Shown here: positions 16,566 to 25,643 of the stretch, piece after piece | Numbering within the stretch: the stretch's first letter is position 1 | Layout: each line of letters begins with the position of its first letter | Assembly (NCBI RefSeq): GCF_020544405.1 | Contig: NZ_CP065410.1 | Location: 3,658,001-3,722,000, forward strand | DNA: 64,000 nucleotides | From: Pseudomonas sp. IAC-BECa141 | GTDB lineage: Bacteria > Pseudomonadota > Gammaproteobacteria > Pseudomonadales > Pseudomonadaceae | Direction of reading: 5' to 3' | Translations under genes and position numbers: made by a program | The notes under the pieces: model-generated | The model's database searches: none | What the model saw: the letters and a program-made list of their open reading frames with translations, nothing else | Told to the model about the DNA's origin: nothing

Positions 16566-16602
16566 AAAGGGCCTGCTTCCGAATAGGAGCAGGCCCTTTT
16601 TT
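16566..16602 (+). terminator. rho-independent terminator
   Basis: AAAGGGCCTGCT and AGCAGGCCCTTT pair around TCCGAATAGG, with a T-run after. It serves the small gene before it and could also stop cynR transcripts from the other strand. Confidence 0.88.
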
Positions 16603-16620
16603 ACTGCTCGCAAACAATGC

Positions 16621-17511
16621 TCATGAACGGGGTTCCAGCACCATCTCCATGAACGCCACCGATGCCGCACTGTGATAGTTGTTCTGGCGCCGCAACAACG
16701 CCGCTCCCCGCTGCGGCGCCTCGCTCTGGACATGCAACCGGCGCAATGCCCGGTCATCGGTCGCAATCGCCTCTGGCAACATGGTCGCAATCGGCGCATG
16801 CCGGATCACTTCCAGCAACGTGCTCACCGAATTCACCTCGATCTGCACCTTGGGCGTGATGCCGTGCTGACGGAAATACTCGTCAATCGATAACCGCGTG
16901 ATGAAGTCCGGTGCCAACAGAGCGAAATCCAGTTGCGCAATGTCACCCGGCGTCAGCACCGAAGCGCTGTCATACAACGGATGCTCTCGCCCGACCATCA
17001 CGCCCAACGTCTCGACAAACGCCGGGATGCATTCGATGTCAGGGTTGCGCACCGGCGTGAAAGCAATCGCGATATCCAGTGAGTCATCCGCCAGCCCGGC
17101 CTCGATGTCGTCCATCGACAACTCGAAAATCTCCAGGTGAATCCCCGGATACCGCGCCACGTAGTCGCGCACCAACGGCCCGACCAGATACGCCATGAAT
17201 GTCGGCGTCATGGCCAGCCGCAGCGAGCCCCGGGAAAGATCCTTCACGTCATGCAACGCGCGTTTGCCCGCCTCCAGCTCCACCAGCACCCGTCGCGCGC
17301 ATTCGATATAGGCCTGACCGGCGTCAGTGGGTTTGACCGAACGCGAGGTGCGATCAAACAGATCCACCCCGAGGCTTTCTTCCAGTTGGCGGATCTGTTG
17401 CGACAGGGTGGGCTGCGACACGTGCAGCGCTTCGGCTGCCCGAGTGAAACCGCCGTGATCGGCCACGGCCAGCAGGTATCGCAAATGTCGCAACAGCATG
17501 GGACGCTCCAT
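16621..17511 (-). CDS. cynR: LysR-family regulator of the cyanate operon
   Basis: A 296-residue LysR regulator. The N-terminal HTH reads [20 protein letters not shown] with [20 protein letters not shown] as the recognition helix. The effector-binding domain matches the CynR group (for example [14 protein letters not shown] and [16 protein letters not shown]). It is divergent from cynS with 107 bases between starts, the usual arrangement for a regulator that activates cynTS with cyanate as inducer. The identification rests on both sequence character and context. Confidence 0.9.
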   Translation of the reverse strand: MERPMLLRHLRYLLAVADHGGFTRAAEALHVSQPTLSQQIRQLEESLGVDLFDRTSRSVKPTDAGQAYIECARRVLVELEAGKRALHDVKDLSRGSLRLAMTPTFMAYLVGPLVRDYVARYPGIHLEIFELSMDDIEAGLADDSLDIAIAFTPVRNPDIECIPAFVETLGVMVGREHPLYDSASVLTPGDIAQLDFALLAPDFITRLSIDEYFRQHGITPKVQIEVNSVSTLLEVIRHAPIATMLPEAIATDDRALRRLHVQSEAPQRGAALLRRQNNYHSAASVAFMEMVLEPRS

Positions 17512-17513
17512 CT

Positions 17514-17528
17514 ATAGGCAGCACTTAT
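17514..17528. promoter_or_regulatory. candidate CynR (LysR) binding site
   Basis: ATAGGCAGCACTTAT is an imperfect ATA-N9-TAT dyad (T-N11-A type) lying just in front of cynR in the cynR/cynS intergenic region. Position and form suit a LysR site; binding is inferred. Confidence 0.4.
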
Positions 17529-17618
17529 GCTTTGCATTGTATATCGGTCTTGGACGCTATGGATCAATCGGCAGAAGATGAGCCCACACAGCAAGCCAAC
17601 CCCGAAAGGAGAAGCAAC

Positions 17619-18083
17619 ATGCAATCCCAAGCCTACAACGACAGCCGCATCGCCCTGACCACCCGCACCCTGGATGCCAAGGCACAGAAGAACCTCTCGT
17701 GGCAGGATCTGGCCGACGGCACCGGCCTGAGCCTGGCCTATGTCACCGCCGCCCTCCTCGGCCAGCACCCGCTGCCAAAAAACGCTGCCGAAGTGGTTGG
17801 CGACAAGCTTGAGCTGAGCGCCGAAGACGTCGCCGCCCTGCAAATCATCCCGCTGCGCGGCAGCCTCGACGGTGTGCCGACCGACCCGACCATCTACCGT
17901 TTCCACGAGATGATCCAGATCTACGGCACCACCCTCAAAGCCCTGGTTCACGAGCAGTTCGGCGACGGCATCATCAGCGCGATCAACTTCAAGCTCGACA
18001 TCAAGAAAGTCGAAGACCCTGAAGGCGGTTCCCGCGCCGTGGTCACCCTCGACGGCAAGTTCCTTCCGCTGCGTCCGTTCTGA
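17619..18083 (+). CDS. cynS: cyanate hydratase (cyanase)
   Basis: A 154-residue cyanase, which converts cyanate and bicarbonate to CO2 and carbamate, the latter decaying to ammonia. The N-terminal helical domain ([20 protein letters not shown]) is followed by the catalytic C-terminal domain with [14 protein letters not shown] (active-site Arg and Glu) and [10 protein letters not shown] (active-site Ser). The ATG at 17619 follows GAAAGGAGAAGC, a strong ribosome-binding site. It is the first gene of an operon with a DUF2790 gene and carbonic anhydrase. Confidence 0.97.
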   Translation: MQSQAYNDSRIALTTRTLDAKAQKNLSWQDLADGTGLSLAYVTAALLGQHPLPKNAAEVVGDKLELSAEDVAALQIIPLRGSLDGVPTDPTIYRFHEMIQIYGTTLKALVHEQFGDGIISAINFKLDIKKVEDPEGGSRAVVTLDGKFLPLRPF

Positions 18084-18167
18084 TTCCTCCGGGCCCGCCC
18101 ATCGCGTGCGGGCCCATCCAAAACCTGAATTGCCAAGTCGTCACCACATCTGTCTGGAGGCTGCCCC

Positions 18168-18404
18168 ATGCAAAAAATTCTGTTGACCCTGGCCCTGCTC
18201 GCCGGCCTTGCCGCCCAGGCTCAGGCTGATGAAGAGGCCTTCGCCTACCGCTACGGCATGTCTCTGGACATCGCTGAAGTCGTGAGCATCACCCCGGTCG
18301 CCGACATCTGCGGCGTGGTGCCGGTCGAGATGACGTACCTCGACAGCCACGGCGCAAAACACATTCTTCAATACAGCGAATTCGGCACCGGCTGTTCGAA
18401 CTGA
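18168..18404 (+). CDS. DUF2790 small exported protein (cyn operon copy)
   Basis: A 78-residue protein with a Sec signal peptide (MQKILLTLALLAGLAAQAQA) and a short mature domain of the DUF2790 family. The family core is clear: a VVSITP segment, CGVVPVEMTYLDSHG and a closing YSEFGTGC. Two cysteines remain in the mature part and may form a disulfide. DUF2790 is largely confined to Pseudomonas and has no established activity. It is unusual to see it between cynS (84 bases away) and carbonic anhydrase (12 bases away). A second member lies at 25374-25631. Confidence 0.88.
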   Translation: MQKILLTLALLAGLAAQAQADEEAFAYRYGMSLDIAEVVSITPVADICGVVPVEMTYLDSHGAKHILQYSEFGTGCSN

Positions 18405-18416
18405 GAGGACTACACC

Positions 18417-19076
18417 ATGAAAAACCTGATCGAAGGCTTCCTGAAGTTCCAGAACGAAGCGTTTCCACAACGCACCGAACTGTTCAAACACCTCGCGACT
18501 ACCCAAACCCCGGGCACGCTTTTCATCACTTGCTCCGACAGCCGCGTCGTCCCGGAACTGCTGACCCAGCAAGAACCCGGCGAGCTGTTCGTGATCCGCA
18601 ACGCCGGCAATATCGTGCCCTCCTACAGCCCGCATCCGGGCGGGGTTTCGGCGACAGTGGAATACGCGGTGGCTGTGCTCGGCGTGACCGACATCGTGAT
18701 CTGCGGCCACTCCGATTGCGGGGCCATGACCGCCATCGCCCAGTGCAAATGCATGGATCATCTGCCCGCCGTCAGCGGCTGGCTGCAACACGCCGAGTCG
18801 GCGAAAGTGGTCAACGAATCACGGCCACACGCCAATGACGCGGCCAAGCTGAGTTCAATGGTGCGGGAAAACGTGATCGCCCAACTGGCGAACATCCAGA
18901 CTCACCCAAGCGTGCGCCTGGCCCAGGAGAAAGGCCTGCTGAATCTGCATGGCTGGGTCTACGACATCGAGACCGGCTCCATCGATGCCTTGAGCGAAGA
19001 CCGCCGCACCTTCGTCTCACTGGCCGAGCCCCCGTCGACGTGTGCGGTCTACGGTCAGGCAGTCGATGCTGCTTGA
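18417..19076 (+). CDS. cynT: beta-class carbonic anhydrase of the cyanate operon
   Basis: A 219-residue beta-carbonic anhydrase. Zinc ligands C39, H98 and C101 are seen in [10 protein letters not shown] and CGHSDCGAM; the Asp/Arg dyad is D41/R43. In cyanate metabolism the enzyme rehydrates CO2 so that bicarbonate, the co-substrate of cyanase, is not lost. It starts 12 bases after the DUF2790 gene, preceded by GAGAGGACTACACC. The operon context supports cynT over a housekeeping carbonic anhydrase. Confidence 0.93.
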   Translation: MKNLIEGFLKFQNEAFPQRTELFKHLATTQTPGTLFITCSDSRVVPELLTQQEPGELFVIRNAGNIVPSYSPHPGGVSATVEYAVAVLGVTDIVICGHSDCGAMTAIAQCKCMDHLPAVSGWLQHAESAKVVNESRPHANDAAKLSSMVRENVIAQLANIQTHPSVRLAQEKGLLNLHGWVYDIETGSIDALSEDRRTFVSLAEPPSTCAVYGQAVDAA

Positions 19077-19079
19077 AAA

Positions 19080-19122
19080 CACAACGCCGCGCCCCTCATT
19101 GCGACGGGCGCGGTGTTGTTCC
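19080..19122 (+). terminator. terminator of the cyn operon
   Basis: ACAACGCCGCGCCC and GGGCGCGGTGTTGT pair (one G.T) around CTCATTGCGAC. It also lies at the end of the convergent dehydrogenase gene. Confidence 0.8.
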
Positions 19123-19124
19123 GT

Positions 19125-20627
19125 TCAGCGTTTTACGCCCAGATCGATTTGCGTCATGCGGCTGCGTACGGTGAACACACCGTCGCCGGAGAGAATCGCG
19201 CTGCGGGCAAACAGACGACCGCTTTCCCAGTTCGAAAGGCCCAGTTCCGGCTTGTTCAGCGCGTATTGGCCATCGACCCATCGGGTGATCCCGTTACCCA
19301 CGAACGGCGCGTTGACCGCGCTGTAGAAGCGCTCCTGAACCGCTGCATCTTCGCTGATCAACGACACCGTGAATTGCGGGCTGTAGCGATTGAACAGCGC
19401 GATGGCCTGATCCAGATCGTCGACGATCATCAGGCTGGTTTCCGGGGTTTCTTCCCATTCCCACTCGCGGCCCAATTGCGCTCGCGGCAGCGGTTCGGCC
19501 AGCGCTTCGGTCTGGTAACCCTCGGCGCGATAGACCTCGACCGTCGCGTTCTGCCAGTCGCTCGGCAGGTAGCTTTCGCTGCCTTCGACGATGTGCAGTT
19601 TGCAACCCTGACCACGCGCAGCACCGGCCTGCTGCAAGGCGTCGAGGAACAGCGGCACCAGTTCGGCAGCACGCTCGCGCTGGATCAGGCAGACGTTCAG
19701 CGTGTTGCAGACTTTGCGATCCAGCGAGTTGCGCACCACCGCGGCAAAGCGCCTGGCGTCGGCATCGCGATCGGCGATCAGCCACGCGCCACCAGTGCCG
19801 TGCAGGCTGACGGCGGTGCCGGCCTGCTGGGCGATGCTGCCCAGCTGACTGACCGCGCGGCCCGAACCACGTGCCACGGCCAGCGACAGACGCCGATCGG
19901 CGAACATCGCCCAACCGGCGGCGTGGTTGACGCTCTCCACCAGCGACACCGCACCCGCCGGCAGACCGGCATCGGCCAGCGCCGGATTCAAGGCATGGGT
20001 AACGATGGCTTGCGCGGTGCCCAATGCATCGCTGCCAATGCGCAGCACCGCCGTGTTGCCGGTGCGCAGTACGCCAGCGGCGTCGGCGAAGACGTTTGGC
20101 CGGCCCTCGAACACGAACGCGACGATGCCCAGCGGCGACACGACCTGCTCGACCTTCCAGCCGTCATGCTCGACGCTGCTGATGACTTTGCCGCGGGTGG
20201 CCGGCGCATCACGCCAGGCACGCAGGCCGGCGATCATGTCGCGGCGCATACGCTCGTCGGCGAGCAAACGGGTGGTGGAACGACCGCGAACCTTGGCCCG
20301 TTCGATGTCGGCGAGGTTGGCGGCTTCGATCAGTGCCCAGGCGTCCGGGTTTTCCAGGCGTTGGGCGAACAGATCGAAGAAGCGGCTGATGGCCTCATCC
20401 GACACCGAGGACAACGCGGTAAACGCCGCCGCTGCACGCTCGATCGCCACCGACGCGGCCTGCTGATCCACCACCGGAATCAGCAACAGCTCGCCGCTCA
20501 CCTGCTCCACCAACAGGTGATCGCCGGGTCGGAAACGCTCGGCCAGTTCGGGGCTGACCACGGTGACGCGGTTACCGGCGAAAGGGATAGGCGTGCCAGC
20601 GACGAGACGTTCGAGCGCGAGAGACAT
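19125..20627 (-). CDS. ProA-like aldehyde dehydrogenase superfamily protein
   Basis: A 500-residue NAD(P)-dependent aldehyde dehydrogenase fold protein. The catalytic cysteine context RKVCNTLNVCLIQ is close to that of gamma-glutamyl phosphate reductase (ProA), and the segment SPLGIVAFVFEGRPNVFADA also resembles ProA. It is about 80 residues longer than normal ProA, so it is probably not the proline enzyme itself. It follows the glutaminase gene on the same strand by 69 bases. A role on a glutamate-derived semialdehyde is an inference from that position. Confidence 0.8.
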   Translation of the reverse strand: MSLALERLVAGTPIPFAGNRVTVVSPELAERFRPGDHLLVEQVSGELLLIPVVDQQAASVAIERAAAAFTALSSVSDEAISRFFDLFAQRLENPDAWALIEAANLADIERAKVRGRSTTRLLADERMRRDMIAGLRAWRDAPATRGKVISSVEHDGWKVEQVVSPLGIVAFVFEGRPNVFADAAGVLRTGNTAVLRIGSDALGTAQAIVTHALNPALADAGLPAGAVSLVESVNHAAGWAMFADRRLSLAVARGSGRAVSQLGSIAQQAGTAVSLHGTGGAWLIADRDADARRFAAVVRNSLDRKVCNTLNVCLIQRERAAELVPLFLDALQQAGAARGQGCKLHIVEGSESYLPSDWQNATVEVYRAEGYQTEALAEPLPRAQLGREWEWEETPETSLMIVDDLDQAIALFNRYSPQFTVSLISEDAAVQERFYSAVNAPFVGNGITRWVDGQYALNKPELGLSNWESGRLFARSAILSGDGVFTVRSRMTQIDLGVKR

Positions 20628-20696
20628 GGAGCAGATTCACCATATTGAGGGCGGCCGGAAAATGTATAGGTTGGCCTCCCTCAAAGCAACACGGGC

Positions 20697-21605
20697 TCAG
20701 AACACCGACCAGCCAATCCGCGAACTGAGCATTTCCAGCGCCGCCATCCCCGCCAGCGAGTTGCCCGCCGTGTTCAGTTCCGGCGACCACACGCACACCG
20801 TGAACTGCCCCGGCACCACCGCGACGATGCCGCCACCGACGCCGCTCTTGCCCGGCAGACCAACGCGATAGGCAAAGTTACCGGCCTCGTCGTAGAGGCC
20901 GCTGGTGGCCATGATCGAGTTGACTTGCTGGGTCTGGCGCCGGCTCAGAATCTGCTCGCCGCTGTGTTTGCAGAAGCCGTCGTTGGCCAGGAAGCAGAAC
21001 GCCCGAGCCAGGTCGATACAGCTCATGCGCAGCGCGCAATGGCTGAAGTAGCTGCGCAGCACCGCCTCAACGTCGTTGTGGAAATTGCCGAAGGATTGCA
21101 TCAGATACGCCATCGCCGCGTTGCGCGCGCGGTGCTGGTACTCGGAGTCGGCGACCTTGCCGTCGACCATCACCTGTGGGTTGCCCGACAGCCGCCGGAC
21201 GAAGTCGCGCATCGACAAGGCCGGTGCGGCAAAGCGCGACTGATTGATGTCGCAGATCACCAGTGCCCCGGCATTGATGAACGGATTACGCGGACGGCCG
21301 CGTTCGAACTCCAGTTGCACCAGCGAGTTGAACGGCTGGCCGGACGGCTCGTGGCCCAGGCGTTCCCAGATTGCCTCGCCGGAATGTTCGATGGCCTGCA
21401 CCAGGCTGAACACCTTGGAAATACTCTGCACCGAGAACGGCGTCTCGGCGTCGCCGGCGCAATACATCTCGCCGTCGTTGCCATACACGGCGATGCCCAG
21501 TTGATTGGCCGGCACGGTGCCGAGGGCGGGAATGTAGTCAGCCACCTTGCCCTGCCCGATCAGGGGCCGGACAGCGTCAAGGATCTCGTTCAACAGCGCT
21601 TGCAT
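20697..21605 (-). CDS. glsA: glutaminase A
   Basis: A 302-residue glutaminase hydrolysing glutamine to glutamate and ammonia. The serine beta-lactamase-like fold signatures are clear: [14 protein letters not shown] (catalytic Ser-x-x-Lys), [26 protein letters not shown] and [17 protein letters not shown]. The length equals the usual GlsA. The frame is open for 80 codons upstream through a REP pair, but the family start [15 protein letters not shown] at 21605 is the right one. The downstream partner is the ProA-like dehydrogenase. Confidence 0.94.
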   Translation of the reverse strand: MQALLNEILDAVRPLIGQGKVADYIPALGTVPANQLGIAVYGNDGEMYCAGDAETPFSVQSISKVFSLVQAIEHSGEAIWERLGHEPSGQPFNSLVQLEFERGRPRNPFINAGALVICDINQSRFAAPALSMRDFVRRLSGNPQVMVDGKVADSEYQHRARNAAMAYLMQSFGNFHNDVEAVLRSYFSHCALRMSCIDLARAFCFLANDGFCKHSGEQILSRRQTQQVNSIMATSGLYDEAGNFAYRVGLPGKSGVGGGIVAVVPGQFTVCVWSPELNTAGNSLAGMAALEMLSSRIGWSVF

Positions 21606-21703
21606 GCCGGGTCTCGAAGTCTCGCCCCATGGGATTGCGGGGACACCGTGGCTAGACGCTGCGGGGCTGAGGCAAATCACACATTCGGAATAATTGGAGA
21701 TCC

Positions 21704-21797
21704 ATTGTGGGAGCGAGCTTGCTCGCGATAAGGCCAGGACAGCCAGCATCCTCGGCGCCTGAGCCACCGCCATCGCGAGCAAGCTCGCTCCCACAAT
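21704..21797. repeat. REPIN (inverted REP pair)
   Basis: Perfect 26-base arms at 21704-21729 and 21772-21797, each containing the Pseudomonas REP core GGGAGCGAGCTTGCTCGCG, enclose a 42-base spacer. It sits upstream of glsA and the HvfA-like gene, which diverge from here. Confidence 0.93.
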
Positions 21798-21967
21798 TTT
21801 TGAGCAGTCTGTGTATCGCAGTGTGTACGGCTCGATGCCCGACACATCCCGCGCACAAATCCGGCCCTTCGCGACACATCAGCGATACAGCCCGGCGTTC
21901 AAATGAACCTGTCGATCGGCAACACCGATCAAGCCTTTGAACTCACACCTCGCATCGGAGATTCACC

Positions 21968-22171
21968 ATGACCAAACTTTCGAAAACTTCCCTCACGCTG
22001 GGCCTGCTGCTTGCCGGTGGCCTGGCCCTGTCCAACGCCGCTTCGGCTTCCGAAGCCTTCAGCGTCAAGCAACTGGATCACGGCTACAGCCAGACCCAGG
22101 CCAAGGCCGACTCGGCGGAAAAAACCTCGGAAGGCAAATGCGGCGAAGGCAAGTGCGGCGCCGGCGAATAA
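21968..22171 (+). CDS. HvfA-like RiPP metallophore precursor
   Basis: A 67-residue exported peptide. A Sec signal (residues 1-28, TKLSKTSLTLGLLLAGGLAL then SNAASA) is followed by a polar segment and a C-terminal tail SEGKCGEGKCGAGE. Repeated EGKCG is the substrate motif of HvfA-type precursors. In those, an MNIO (DUF692) enzyme with a partner protein converts the cysteines to copper-binding oxazolone/thioamide groups. The ATG at 21968 follows TCGGAGATTCACC. A DoxX-type membrane protein gene follows, as in hvf operons, but no MNIO or partner gene is present anywhere in this window. Without a maturase the peptide may act unmodified or be processed in trans. Confidence 0.78.
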   Translation: MTKLSKTSLTLGLLLAGGLALSNAASASEAFSVKQLDHGYSQTQAKADSAEKTSEGKCGEGKCGAGE

Positions 22172-22228
22172 CCCTTTGCACGGGGTACGTCGGTGCCCCG
22201 TTTCCCTTTGAATGAATGGAGCCTTGCC

Positions 22229-22744
22229 ATGACCACAGCTCTCTCGTCGGCCGTCAAAGGCCTGCATTTGAACCTCGACCGCGCCGGCCAGTGGCTCGCA
22301 CCGCTGACCTTGCGCCTGTTCGTCGCCTGGGAATTCTTCGAATCGGGGCTGGAGAAATTCAACGGCCAGAACTGGTTCGAAGACATTCAGGAGCGTTTCC
22401 CGTTTCCCTTCGATCACTTGCCGGCGACGCTGAACTGGGAGCTGTCGATGTGGGCCGAGCTGATCTGCGCCTTGGCGATCCTGATCGGATTCGGCACGCG
22501 GATTTCGGCGATTTCGCTGATGGTCGTGACCGTCGTCGCCACCGCAGCCGTGCACTGGCCGGCGGACTGGTCATCGTTGAGTGAACTGGCTCAGGGGTAC
22601 GCGATCACCAACAAGGGCTTCGGCAACTTCAAGCTGCCGGCGATCTACCTCGCCGCATTAATGCCGCTGGTGTTTGCCGGGGCCGGCAAGTTGAGCGTGG
22701 ATGCCTGGCTGGCGCGCTTGTTCTGGAAACGCGCCAGCCGCTGA
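22229..22744 (+). CDS. DoxX-family membrane protein (HvfX-like)
   Basis: A 171-residue four-helix membrane protein of the DoxX family. Family words [19 protein letters not shown] near the N-terminus and [20 protein letters not shown] in the middle are readable. It starts 57 bases after the HvfA-like peptide, preceded by TGGAGCCTTGCC. DoxX-like proteins are regular members of hvf/buf-type operons and are thought to serve the copper-binding peptide system in the inner membrane. The pairing here supports the precursor assignment. Confidence 0.83.
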   Translation: MTTALSSAVKGLHLNLDRAGQWLAPLTLRLFVAWEFFESGLEKFNGQNWFEDIQERFPFPFDHLPATLNWELSMWAELICALAILIGFGTRISAISLMVVTVVATAAVHWPADWSSLSELAQGYAITNKGFGNFKLPAIYLAALMPLVFAGAGKLSVDAWLARLFWKRASR

Positions 22745-22747
22745 GGA

Positions 22748-24361
22748 TCAATGCGCCCGGTCCAGCCCGGCCAGCAGCGCGCTGTCCCGGCTGTAGATGT
22801 CCGGTGCGTAGAGCACGCGACCATGGTCGTCGGCCTGGGCCGTCCAGTAAGTCATGAGGATCGGCACCGGATTGCTCAGGCGGAATTCATGGGTGGTTCC
22901 GGTAGCGAGCAAGGTATCGGTGCGCGCCTTCTCCGCCGGGCTGAGCAGGAAGTCGCGCAGCTTCATCGGATGCTCGACCCGCACGCAGCCGGAACTGAAC
23001 GCCCGTGGCCCCTTGTCGAACAGCGCCTTGCTCGGCGTGTCGTGCAGGTACACCGAAAACGGATTGGGGAAACGAATGACCATTTGCCCCAGCGGGTTGC
23101 GCGGCCCGGCGTCCTGACGCAGGAGGATGTTGCCGGGGTTGTCCCAGTCGATGTCGGCGGCGGCCAGCGGCTGGCCATTGGCGTCGAGCACTTGCAGATT
23201 CTGGCGGCTGAGGAAGGTCTGGTCCTTGCGGATTTCCGGCAGTTTGTCTTCCTTCCAGATGGTCGGCGGCACGGTCCAGGTCGGGTTCAGGGTCAGGCGC
23301 GTGACCCGGGATTTGAGCAGCGGGGTCTGGCGTTCGGCGCGCCCGACCTGGGTGCGGGTGTGCCACACCGGCAGGCCACTCTGATAAAGCGTCAGTTCGG
23401 CAGCGGCGACATTGACCAGCAAACCGTCCGGCTCCATGTCCTGGGCCATCCAGCGGAAACGTTCAAGGTTGACCCGCAACTGTTCGCGACGGGTCAGCGG
23501 ACTGATGTTGAGCTCGGCAATCGTCCCCGGCCCGACCACCCCGTCGGCCTGCAACGAATGGTTGGCCTGAAAGCTCTTCACCGCCTCGACCAATACGCCG
23601 TGATAAGCGTTGTCCGGCGTGCCGACCAGGCTGCTCAGGTAGCCTTCGCTGTACAGCCGCCGAGCCAGTTCCGGTACGCGTTTGTCTTCCATGTCCGGAC
23701 GCAGCAACGGGCCGTTGCCCACCGATGTCCATTGGGGCAAGGCTTTCAGGCGTTGAGCGGCGTAGAGATGACGCAGGTTCTGGTACTGCGCCAGTTGCGG
23801 GCGTGCCAGATCGAAGGCGGCCGCAACGTTGCGCACGCCCGGAACGGCGATGGCAAGCAATTCGGCCTGACGGTCGCGTGGCGTTTCGTCGGAATGCCAC
23901 AGCGGTTCGAAGTGCGATTGCAACAGGAGACCATAATGCAGATCCTGCAGGGCTTGCAGGTAGTAACGGCTGATCTGGATGTCGGCGCACAGTTCGCCGT
24001 CCTGCGGGGCGGTGAGCGCCACCGGATAGCGTTTCGGGTTCAGGCCATCGTCGGCCAACAGCTGCAATTGCGCATGCAAGGCCGGCAATTGCCCGCCATC
24101 GGCCCACACCGGCAGCCAGTCCTGCTGCTGGTAGAACGCGCGCAATTGATTCAGCGCCGGACCATTGAGGCTGGTGCCGATCGTCGGGCACGCCTGCGGC
24201 AGGCTGATCAGCGCAGCCTGCAACGGGCTCTGCGGCTCGACAGGCATTTGCGTCGGTACGGGCGGTAGCGTCGGGAGCCCCGGCAACGGCTCTTCGGCAC
24301 AAGCGACAAACGGCGCAGCGAGCAAACAAATGCTCAAGTAGCATGCGTACTTTTTGAACAA
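22748..24361 (-). CDS. L,D-transpeptidase, YcbB/LdtD type
   Basis: A 537-residue exported peptidoglycan enzyme. A signal peptide (residues 1-22, ending APFVACA) is followed by a helical scaffold domain, a peptidoglycan-binding domain (VEAVKSFQANHSLQADGVVG, about 265-285) and the YkuD catalytic domain. The catalytic motif FSSGCVRVEHPMKL contains the active cysteine. LdtD-type enzymes form 3-3 cross-links between meso-diaminopimelate residues. It is convergent with the DoxX gene (3 bases between stops) and divergent from a second L,D-transpeptidase. Confidence 0.92.
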   Translation of the reverse strand: MFKKYACYLSICLLAAPFVACAEEPLPGLPTLPPVPTQMPVEPQSPLQAALISLPQACPTIGTSLNGPALNQLRAFYQQQDWLPVWADGGQLPALHAQLQLLADDGLNPKRYPVALTAPQDGELCADIQISRYYLQALQDLHYGLLLQSHFEPLWHSDETPRDRQAELLAIAVPGVRNVAAAFDLARPQLAQYQNLRHLYAAQRLKALPQWTSVGNGPLLRPDMEDKRVPELARRLYSEGYLSSLVGTPDNAYHGVLVEAVKSFQANHSLQADGVVGPGTIAELNISPLTRREQLRVNLERFRWMAQDMEPDGLLVNVAAAELTLYQSGLPVWHTRTQVGRAERQTPLLKSRVTRLTLNPTWTVPPTIWKEDKLPEIRKDQTFLSRQNLQVLDANGQPLAAADIDWDNPGNILLRQDAGPRNPLGQMVIRFPNPFSVYLHDTPSKALFDKGPRAFSSGCVRVEHPMKLRDFLLSPAEKARTDTLLATGTTHEFRLSNPVPILMTYWTAQADDHGRVLYAPDIYSRDSALLAGLDRAH

Positions 24362-24512
24362 CTGCTTTACTCCAATCCATGGCCGTCCTGATTGACGGTC
24401 AACCTTACCTCAGGTGCGGTGAACAGTCAGGCCCGATTCGCGGGCTTGCCGGGAACGACTGGACGTCAGGAGCCTAAGTGCCAAACAAGTAGCAAGTGGA
24501 GACTCACGTTAA

Positions 24513-25226
24513 ATGTTGACGTTTTTGCGCCGACTTCTGCTGACTGCCACCGCCATTGGCGTGCTGACCAGTCCAGCCTTTGCCGCCGGCACCTCTTCGC
24601 CGGTTCTGTACACCAGCCTCGCGCACGCCGCTCCGGAACTCAATCCCCAGGCGCTCAAAGGTGCCTTGAACGCCATGCAATGTGCGATCAACAACGGCGC
24701 GAAGCAGTCCCGTCACCTGGCGATCATCGACTATTCGCAGCCGTCCACCGAGCGCCGGTTGTGGATCTTCGACCTGACCCGGAAAAAACTGGTGCTGCGT
24801 GATCTGGTCGCCCACGGCTCGAATTCCGGGGAAAACTTTGCCACCCGGTTTTCCAACCGTGAAGGCAGCTTTCAGTCCAGCCTCGGCCTGTTCCGTACCC
24901 AGGAAAGTTACCAGGGCACTCACGGTTACTCGCTGCGCATGGACGGTCTGGAGCCGGGCATCAACGACATGGCCCGCGACCGCGCCATCGTGATCCACGC
25001 CGCCGACTATGTGAACCCGTTCTGGAGCAAACGCACCGGTCGTCTGGGCCGCAGTCAGGGTTGTCCGGCCGTGCGACCGCAAGTCGCCAAACGGGTGATC
25101 GACAGTCTGAAGAATGGCCAATTCATGTTCTCCTGGTACCCGGATCAGCAGTGGCTGAAATCCTCGCCGTATCTCAACTGCCAGCCGCAACAGATCGCGA
25201 GCATTCTCAGCACCCACGCCAGCTGA
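24513..25226 (+). CDS. murein L,D-transpeptidase catalytic-domain protein (YkuD_2 type)
   Basis: A 237-residue exported protein with a signal peptide (residues 1-24, ending SPAFAAG) and a domain of the YkuD_2 type. Key elements are VAHGSNSGENFATRFSN, IVIHAADYVN and the catalytic LGRSQGCPAVRP with the nucleophile cysteine. It lacks a peptidoglycan-binding module, unlike the divergent LdtD-type gene. The two share a 151-base promoter region. It probably modifies peptidoglycan stem peptides; the exact reaction is not known. Confidence 0.88.
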   Translation: MLTFLRRLLLTATAIGVLTSPAFAAGTSSPVLYTSLAHAAPELNPQALKGALNAMQCAINNGAKQSRHLAIIDYSQPSTERRLWIFDLTRKKLVLRDLVAHGSNSGENFATRFSNREGSFQSSLGLFRTQESYQGTHGYSLRMDGLEPGINDMARDRAIVIHAADYVNPFWSKRTGRLGRSQGCPAVRPQVAKRVIDSLKNGQFMFSWYPDQQWLKSSPYLNCQPQQIASILSTHAS

Positions 25227-25231
25227 ATACT

Positions 25232-25257
25232 CTGTGGGAGTGCGCTGGCTCCCACAG
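25232..25257. terminator. REP-derived hairpin after the transpeptidase gene
   Basis: CTGTGGGAG and CTCCCACAG form 9-bp arms around TGCGCTGG. A single short REP-like unit that may also act as a terminator. Confidence 0.6.
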
Positions 25258-25266
25258 GTTCGTTTT

Positions 25267-25282
25267 ATTACAGATTTGTCAT
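25267..25282 (+). promoter_or_regulatory. cop-box-like dyad for a CopR/CusR-type regulator
   Basis: ATTACAGATTTGTCAT has the form ATTACA-N4-TGTCAT (arms match 5 of 6), close to the sites used by CusR/CopR-type copper regulators. It lies 91 bases before the DUF2790-regulator-kinase operon. Confidence 0.5.
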
Positions 25283-25373
25283 CGAGTTGTCGGTTTGCCG
25301 AGCGGATCGCCCGGTAGCTTGAAGTTGTCCCGGCCAGAACGCCGATCAACTTCAACGACTCGAGTGACCCATC

Positions 25374-25631
25374 ATGAAAACCCTGATCCTCGCCTTCACC
25401 GCCCTCCTCGCCACCGGCTCCGTGTTCGCCGCGCCTGCACCGGACGCCGCCGTCATTCATGACAAAACCGGTTTCTTCGTGCACCTGGATGTCGACAAAG
25501 TCATCTCCAGCACCGATATTTCCCAGGCTTGCGGCGTGATCCCCGCGCAACTCAAATACCTCGACCATCAGGGCCGTGAACATGTGCTGGACTATCAAGT
25601 GCAGGGCAGCGGCTGCACCAACGACCATTGA
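25374..25631 (+). CDS. DUF2790 small exported protein (two-component operon copy)
   Basis: An 85-residue DUF2790 protein with a signal peptide (MKTLILAFTALLATGSVFA) and the family core CGVIPAQLKYLDHQG followed by YQVQGSGC. The two mature cysteines match those in the cyn-operon copy at 18168. It is 12 bases upstream of a CopR-like regulator and probably its first co-transcribed gene. DUF2790 genes next to heavy-metal two-component systems recur in Pseudomonas, which suggests a periplasmic metal-related role. No activity is proven. Confidence 0.88.
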   Translation: MKTLILAFTALLATGSVFAAPAPDAAVIHDKTGFFVHLDVDKVISSTDISQACGVIPAQLKYLDHQGREHVLDYQVQGSGCTNDH

Positions 25632-25643
25632 GGCACAGTGCCC

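Noticed and set aside
19125..20627. Annotation as the proline-pathway ProA
   Set aside because: It is about 80 residues longer than ProA and not linked to proB; only the active-site region is ProA-like.
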